Shown here one piece after another: positions 59,001 to 64,000 of a stretch of 64,000 bases of DNA. Every line of letters starts with the position of its first letter. Position 1 is the stretch's first letter. This DNA is from Mesostigma viride (lineage: Eukaryota; Streptophyta; Mesostigmatophyceae; Mesostigmatales; Mesostigmataceae). The stretch covers positions 42,501-106,500 of the forward strand of contig RPFO01000473.1 in assembly GCA_009746045.1 (NCBI GenBank). The letters run 5' to 3'. The position numbers and the translations under genes are program-made. Under the pieces are notes generated by a model. It saw only the letters and a list, made by a program, of their open reading frames with translations, ran no database searches and was not told where the DNA came from.

Positions 59001-61666
59001 ACCCCATCCCAGTCCTCCCCGGACAATGCCGCCCCACGGCCTTCATCCTCCCCATTGCCCGTGCCGGGACGCCCCTGCCCATCTTCCTGCTCGTCACAAG
59101 TCAGCCCATCGGACCGCCAATCAGATTCCTGCATGACGCCGTCATACCGCACACTGTGTGCATTATAGTCAGGATGGCGACCTTGACATGGTGTCCCCAG
59201 CAAAGCCGTTGGCACGGAGCAATCAATTGTAATGGACTCGCCATGCCTGGGATGTCGCACCCGCCTTGCAATCCAATGCTCTATGTACTGTCCAACAAAA
59301 CTCCGTTGAGATATTGGACAGTCTCCTCAATGAAAATGTCGTTATATTTGTTTGCCTTGTGTTGGGCAGTACGTAAAAAAAAAAAAAAAGGAATTAAAAA
59401 AAAACAAAACTTTTAGCTTCAAAAACATGTGACCGACTCGTACGGGATTCCGACCCACATGCAGGAAGCCATCCACGCATCCATGCATCCATGTCCATGT
59501 CACTTGCATGGTTTCCAAAATAAACCACATGGACTCACCCTCCTGTCACCCCTTTGCATGTTTGTTATTTACTCTGGTTACATCTATAGAAAGCAGCAAG
59601 GGTACCCCATGCATGTCTTGTACAGGCTCTGTGCCACACATAAGTGATGTACGGAAGCGGCATGCATGTGCATGTGCCATCATCTAGTGTTGTGGGCAAA
59701 CCATGGGAACACACAAAGAATCTTATGGACCAGATACAGGGTTAGACCCTGGGGTTGACACATGGCTCTATAACACCGCAAACCTGCAACAACACACGGC
59801 AAAGCAGGGTAGAGCACCGGCATACCTGACCAGCACACGTGCACAAACTAGCAGCAGTGCGACATAGCGGAAGGATTTTATTTGAAAAATCAATCAACCA
59901 GCGACTGAAAACAGGACATACTCTGTCGTGGGAGTCACGACCCGAAGCGCCGGAAACTGGTGTTAGGATTAGATAATTAATTAAGGCACAAGACTGCGTC
60001 GCATGGGTACCAAAAAAGGAACCTTCAACACCTCTACATGACGAGAACGATTGAGGGAGGGCGCCCTCTCACTAGCTCACACTAGCTTTTCTTACTGCAC
60101 AAGCGGGCAGGCCACAGAGGACTCTCTCGGCATCATGGCGCAGGCCCAACTTAGGGTGCAACAATGGGATACACACAACGTACAACTCCCACAGCCACAC
60201 CTTGCCCCTGCCTCCACCTTCACCTCCACAGCAAGCTCCTAAGCAACTAACCTCAGCAGTCGCATGATCCCCGTTGGCAACTGTGCAGCCAATCCCATGG
60301 GCTCCGTTGTGCAGACGCTCGTTGCCATGCTCGTTGGCAACGTCTGGTGCAGGGCCTCGTGGCTTGAGCAGCTGAGGCGGGCCATGGTGAGCAGAATTTG
60401 AATTCCCCGTCCAGGAAAAGCACCACCAGGGAAGCATGGCGTTGGATAAGTCAGTTGGATAAGGCACACAGAGATACTTTGCCACACGAGTGACCAGCAT
60501 ATCGACAGGCTTTCTGTCAGAAACGACGAGAATCAAATAATCAAGACCAGCGACAAAAATGCCGCACGCTTCTGGTTGGTAGAGAGCTAGGACCGTGCAG
60601 GGACTAGAAGACATGTGCCTATCCCATACGCGCATCCCAGCACAGATGGTGCCGTGCTATCAAGGCCAAACCCTCGTTAGATTGCTTACAAATCCTGTGC
60701 AGAGTTGGCCGCCCTGGAACATGCCACATGCAAAAAGAGCACGTCCTCGTGACACAGAGAAAGGAGGTGAAGTGACCGGGAACCAAGTCAAGCTCAAGTG
60801 GGCACGTTGGAACTTATTAACACCTATCTTTAAGGAGACTACCAACTTCATTTAGAACCAGGCGCTACCTCTGTGGCCTCCAGGTGAGTGCTTTAATTGA
60901 AGTCTTAGTACAGGCTTACCTCCGAACTGCATGCCTTGTCAATGAGGTTTTCAAACAAGCTGCGGTCAACAGGGAAGCAGAAAGAAAGGTGCCAATGCGT
61001 ACAAGAAGAACCACGGCAGTGCCAGAATAAGCCAAGAGACGGATTTACCAAGGGAAAGAGGACATGATACAAAGATAGCATACCAGATCACAAGGATCAA
61101 CTTGTTCAATTGATTGCTCCGCAACCGCAAGGGCGCGGCTTGTAACGTCCAGCACTAGCTACCTAACCATCTTGTCATATAATAGGCACCATAGAGTGAC
61201 CACATAAGTAATGACAACGGAATTGCTGGCTGATTGCCGTATACAGCTCTCCGAGATAAAGCCATCATTTGACAGCATTTCGACCATAAATCAAACTTGT
61301 AGAATAAATCGAACCTCTTCTCCCATTCTCACTCAAATTAGCGGCATCTACCAAATGGAAGGAAAAGAGCCGTACACGCAGTGACAACGCAGAAGATCCG
61401 AGACGGAGATAAGATGGAAAAGGCCGTTTACGCACCAGGCCACAAGAAGAAATGTCATAGTTGAGGGCAGTAAACTTCTCTGTCGAGAATAGGACACAAA
61501 TGAACAGTGCAACAAAACAATGTGGCTTAAATATAATAACATACTCTGGCATCTGGTTGTTCATGTAAAGCGTATGCTTCACGAGCTCTCTCAGAAGGTA
61601 CGAGCAGGTAACAGGTGTAGCTTTCTCGAGCGAAATTCGAACTTTTTCCATCTGTTTATTTTGCAT
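53082..61666 (-). CDS. COMET-like: MAD2L1BP / p31comet-like protein (about 395 aa, six exons)
   Basis: Minus-strand exons 61666-61545, 60959-60920, 59128-58922, 58413-57841, 57486-57435 and 53275-53082 join in phase (1,188 nt). p31comet is a HORMA-fold adaptor that hands closed MAD2 and meiotic HORMA proteins to the ATPase TRIP13/PCH2. Exon 1 VTCSYLLRELVKHTLYMNNQ matches human CCQFTCELLKHIMYQRQQLP. Exon 3 end KRRCQRARRKGRLMEKRLLK matches SRKCQQALAELESVLSHLED. Exon 4 VDAALILLGASSHRPKEALL matches RVLILLGGNALSPKEFYEL. ECLAASRK+VLRGLMSAG resembles AACLRRLFRAIF, and GSVKLFLLLRGRV.. leads to FLPRNF..KKVRMVDVAVTM near the end. Exon 4 has a Pro/Ala/Gly-rich insert. The start (ATG 61666 or 61651) and a possible extra exon near 60240-60400 are unsettled. 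The last intron is 4.2 kb and repeat-filled. The C-terminus after VDVAVTMW is shorter than in human. Confidence 0.72.
53441..53506 (-). repeat. Dispersed repeat family F, short copy 3
   Basis: Only about 66 bp: cacgaggctgcatcacattg, aaaggaaccgtcaactcc and tatacacaacaaggaggga. It lies in the last intron of the p31comet-like gene. Confidence 0.5.
53510..56400. other. Intron interior with degraded, unidentified coding-like frames
   Basis: Frames such as 54771-55175 (+) with NDEQRASWTAASMQFMQF, and 55670-55893 (+) with HDACAYVEAIGLALSVEDN, MVAKRLTGDVQWLLHARYD and FGGTFQAGNLEV, have protein-like composition but no recognised family, and stops break them. They lie on the strand opposite to the host gene. 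Likely a decayed mobile element. Confidence 0.35.
56463..56985. repeat. About 175-bp tandem repeat, three diverged copies
   Basis: Units begin at about 56463, 56639 and 56812 (gatggacctg, tttttgtgcaatgtctac, tgagcacatcttg, catttttgctagcatttg). Identity between units is moderate. It lies in the large intron of the p31comet-like gene. Confidence 0.8.
59983..60165 (-). repeat. Dispersed repeat family F, copy 4
   Basis: cacaagactgcgtcgcatgg, aaaggaaccttcaacacc, gagggagggcgccc and ggcgcaggcccaactt align with 5926-6110. ATTAATTAAGG immediately precedes the constant end, as expected of a TTAA-type tail on a minus-strand element. It lies in intron 2 of the p31comet-like gene. Confidence 0.55.
60239..60640 (-). 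other. Possible alternative exon of the p31comet-like gene
   Basis: A minus frame across this interval includes YLILVVSDRKPVDMLVTRVA and, near 60350-60240, PDVANEHGNERLHNGAHGIG followed by a donor-like GAG-GTTAGT with phase 0. Since exons 2 and 3 of the host join at phase 0, a cassette could be skipped without harm. No homology supports it. Confidence 0.3.
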
Positions 61667-63073
61667 ACCACTCCGGCGACCGGACAAGAAACAGCCTAGA
61701 ACCCGTAACGCATGAAGGGGCGACCGGCCAGCGAAATTGCCGGTAACGTAATTCTGACCATTAGCTGGGAACTGGAAAGACGCTGCTAGGCGCAATTAAC
61801 TAGTTCAAATCTCGTAAGATTCTCGAGCTCATTATAGTTCCAGCAGCTAACAAACCTAGCTGTTTCAAAATGCATAATTATCACGTTGAAAATCGAACAC
61901 CTGGCTGCTCAACTATCAGACAAGATGCATTGCAGGTTCGTCGCAACGGCGCTGCTGCGGAGTGCGGCACCGACTAAACCGAGTTAAAGCTTATCTAGAC
62001 ATTGCACAAAAGACCTAAAACAGCTCTGTGCCACAGCTCGCTCCTTGTCAATTGCGGACAGAATGCAATAGGTAATAATGGCTGTTCTGCTTATGGTTCA
62101 CGAACCGCACTTTTCGCCCTAACTTCATTGTGTATCACTGACTTATTACCAGAACGTTGGTCCATAGCCGTCAAGTCACAGCGTCAGGGAGGCCAGACAG
62201 CTAGGACTCGGCGTCCAGTTCAGAATTCCCAATTTCCCATGCAACCAGGATGCAACCAGGATGCAAGTCACAGGTGGTTGCAGCCAACGGCCACGCTGTC
62301 GCATGTCTGGGCGCGCGGGAAAATGATGTCCAATGGATTTGGTACTGTACCTAGTCTCAGCTTTTACACTTTACAGAGTGCAAAGGTATGCTGTCACTTG
62401 TCAGGGTCAAACCGACACAAAGTGCGTCAGCGGAGGACTCCGCCGCGCCCCACCCCGTCAGCAAATGTTGACAACAGGGAGAACTGACATGCGTCTTGCA
62501 TGACAAACTGGCACCACAGTAATTGGCAGTGGACGCGATGGACAGGTCCAAAGTCCAACTCCGAACTCCGACCCCAAAGTGAGAGTTGCCTTCACCGCGC
62601 CTGTCCATTGTCGCGCTGGCACGCGATTGGCACGCATACGTAGCCGCGCTCGTTCGCCTCGTTGTCGCCTATGTCCCGTCAGCACATGCGTGATCGGCAC
62701 AGTCGGCAAGGTGTGAACTAGGGCCTGACTAGGGTACTAATATCCGTACGGCATGCGGGTGACTTGGCCTTATCTCCTGCCCTGTTTGCTGAACTTGCTG
62801 TCAAGCAAGCAGGCAAGCAGGCAAGCAAGGAGGTGTTGACCAGTGGTGTTGACACACGCAAACCTCAACCACGCGTGTGCGACACAAGTTGCCTCGCGCA
62901 GAGCGTTGGCAAAGGTTATTAAAATCTGCGCCTGCACGTGCCCGTTGAACAACAGCTCAACTCTGGTAGCGCAGGGCGCAAGGCGGGGCCTCTGTAATTT
63001 TGGCGCTTCATAGAACGGTAGTTGCGTCAGGTTACAGTTGCCTCGCCATTCCCTGTTATTACTGCCTTTTTCT
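61667..63073. other. Upstream region of the p31comet-like gene
   Basis: The frame of exon 1 stays open to about 61795 without an ATG, so part may be 5' UTR. Downstream sequence has duplicated caaccaggatg (62243, 62254) and aggcaagcaggcaagc units (62812-62830). No gene can be supported; likely promoter of the minus-strand gene. Confidence 0.4.
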
Positions 63074-63841
63074 ATGTCGATTTCATTTAACCCCTGCGTA
63101 GCCTTAGCAAGGCCGTCCTGCTCCACAATCATCTCCTGTTTACAAGCTTGCCCAGCGCCGATAGTTGTGAGGCACAGGGCCCGGGGCTCTTTCATTTCAA
63201 CGCGTGCTCGGTTCAGCTGCGGTGATCCGTTGAATGTTAGGTCAAATCCGCGTACCTCTCTACGGGAGGGTAGATGCCATGAAAGTACGACGGCTTTGTT
63301 AACCACGGGCTACAAGACCGGCCAAGGAGAAGACTTGGCCGACTGGATCAAAGCTGTGATTCCCGACGTTGTGAGGAACGTGCGGAACGCACCGTGTCTA
63401 CACGTTGTGGGCAAGGGGCACGGGACCAGTCGACACAAGCATGATGTATGGAAGCTCTCGGCTTCCGCGCTGACGAACGGGGAATGGCAGCGCATCAAAG
63501 AGGAAGTCCGGACCGGTGCGGCGGAAGGAGTCATCTTGGTGAACAAGCTTTCTTCCGAAGATTTAAAATCCTGTTCTCGCATGGGCCTGGATGTCTATCG
63601 TGGTCAAGATGGGTTTTGCAACGAATGCTCTGACCATAAGGCGCACGTGTGTGGCACGGAAGCCTGGGGCCTAGTAGTTCAGGCGCCCAGGCGTCAGGGA
63701 ATCCAGCAAACAAGCCCAGCCTACGTGCTGCTGACGACCAAAGTGCACTGCTGTGACCACACATGCACGAAGTATAGTATCTTTCCAGCGTCCAAGGGAA
63801 CCAAGTTAGGCGATCAGGCCCTTGATTGGTGGCTAGCATGA
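63074..63841 (+). CDS. Hypothetical protein, about 255 aa, unrecognised
   Basis: An ATG at 63074 (MSISFNPCVALARPSCSTII) opens a frame to the stop at 63839-63841. The second half looks like a folded protein: EDLADWIKAVIPDVVRNVRN, CLHVVGKGHGTSRHKHDVWK, EWQRIKEEVRTGAAEGVILV and NKLSSEDLKSC, then Cys/His pairs (CNECSDHKAHVC, CCDHTC) that might bind zinc. The first 70 residues are Ser/Arg/Cys-rich and could be a transit peptide or noncoding. A minus-strand frame (62770-63306) overlaps the first part, so the start is doubtful. No family recognised. Confidence 0.35.
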   Translation: MSISFNPCVALARPSCSTIISCLQACPAPIVVRHRARGSFISTRARFSCGDPLNVRSNPRTSLREGRCHESTTALLTTGYKTGQGEDLADWIKAVIPDVVRNVRNAPCLHVVGKGHGTSRHKHDVWKLSASALTNGEWQRIKEEVRTGAAEGVILVNKLSSEDLKSCSRMGLDVYRGQDGFCNECSDHKAHVCGTEAWGLVVQAPRRQGIQQTSPAYVLLTTKVHCCDHTCTKYSIFPASKGTKLGDQALDWWLA

Positions 63842-64000
63842 AGCGCCGGGAGTGTTTTGCCTGCTCTGCTAAAACGTTCTCTGTCATCTGGGGTCCATTG
63901 CCAGGGAGCTTGGCAGATGTTTTAGATGCCTTGGGAACAAGCAAGCTAAGGCTTTGATGGTGTCAATATGGCCGGCCACCATTGCCCAAAAGCAATTAGC

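Overview
This window is eukaryotic nuclear DNA. It has a few GC-rich, multi-exon protein genes with GT-AG introns, long introns loaded with microsatellites, and many broken non-LTR retrotransposons between and inside genes. No bacterial-style operons, rRNA, tRNA or CRISPR were seen. GC-rich coding sequence, Ala/Gly/Ser/Pro-rich low-complexity inserts, intron-rich genes and retention of a minor-spliceosome protein suggest a large, repeat-rich algal genome. A green or streptophyte alga is my best guess; this is inference, not proof.

Layout. (1) 2-5886 (+): 3' part of a METTL2/6/8-type tRNA 3-methylcytidine methyltransferase gene, cut by the left edge. (2) 5887-8737: repeats, including the 3' end of a LINE. 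(3) 8738-17335 (+): seven-exon gene for an approximately 1,210-residue armadillo-like protein. (4) 17336-20957: minisatellite and retroelement remnants. (5) 20958-31629 (+): seven-exon gene for a PDCD7 / U11-U12 59K homologue (about 1,023 residues) whose introns hold about 0.9 kb of tetranucleotide arrays, a 0.48-kb CT tract and a 23-bp minisatellite. (6) 31798-40375: a retrotransposon graveyard with RT-bearing LINEs and elements carrying only an ORF1-like gene. (7) 40376-44176: gene-poor, with nested terminal-inverted-repeat elements. (8) 44177-46468 (+): intronless PUS1/TruA-family pseudouridine synthase. (9) 46595-52080: more LINEs, (GTAA)n arrays and a nested GGAT/GGAC/GGGC/GTAC array. (10) 53082-61666 (-): a gene rebuilt from six in-phase exons that resembles MAD2L1BP/p31comet, with an intron of about 4.2 kb. 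(11) 61667-64000: little that can be supported beyond one unidentified ORF.

The genes do not form one pathway. Three act on RNA (tRNA m3C methylation, pseudouridylation, U12-type splicing), one is a HORMA-protein/TRIP13 adaptor and one is an armadillo scaffold.

The most unusual signal is the repeat landscape. Several LINE-like families end in a short hairpin followed by a tetranucleotide microsatellite tail, (TTAA)n or (TTAC)n, instead of poly(A). An ORF1-only element shares the 3' hairpin and tail of an RT-bearing family. Two 5'-truncated copies of it are nested, with 11-bp target-site duplications, inside members of a different RT family. One ORF1 copy also carries many self-complementary 4-bp micro-insertions.
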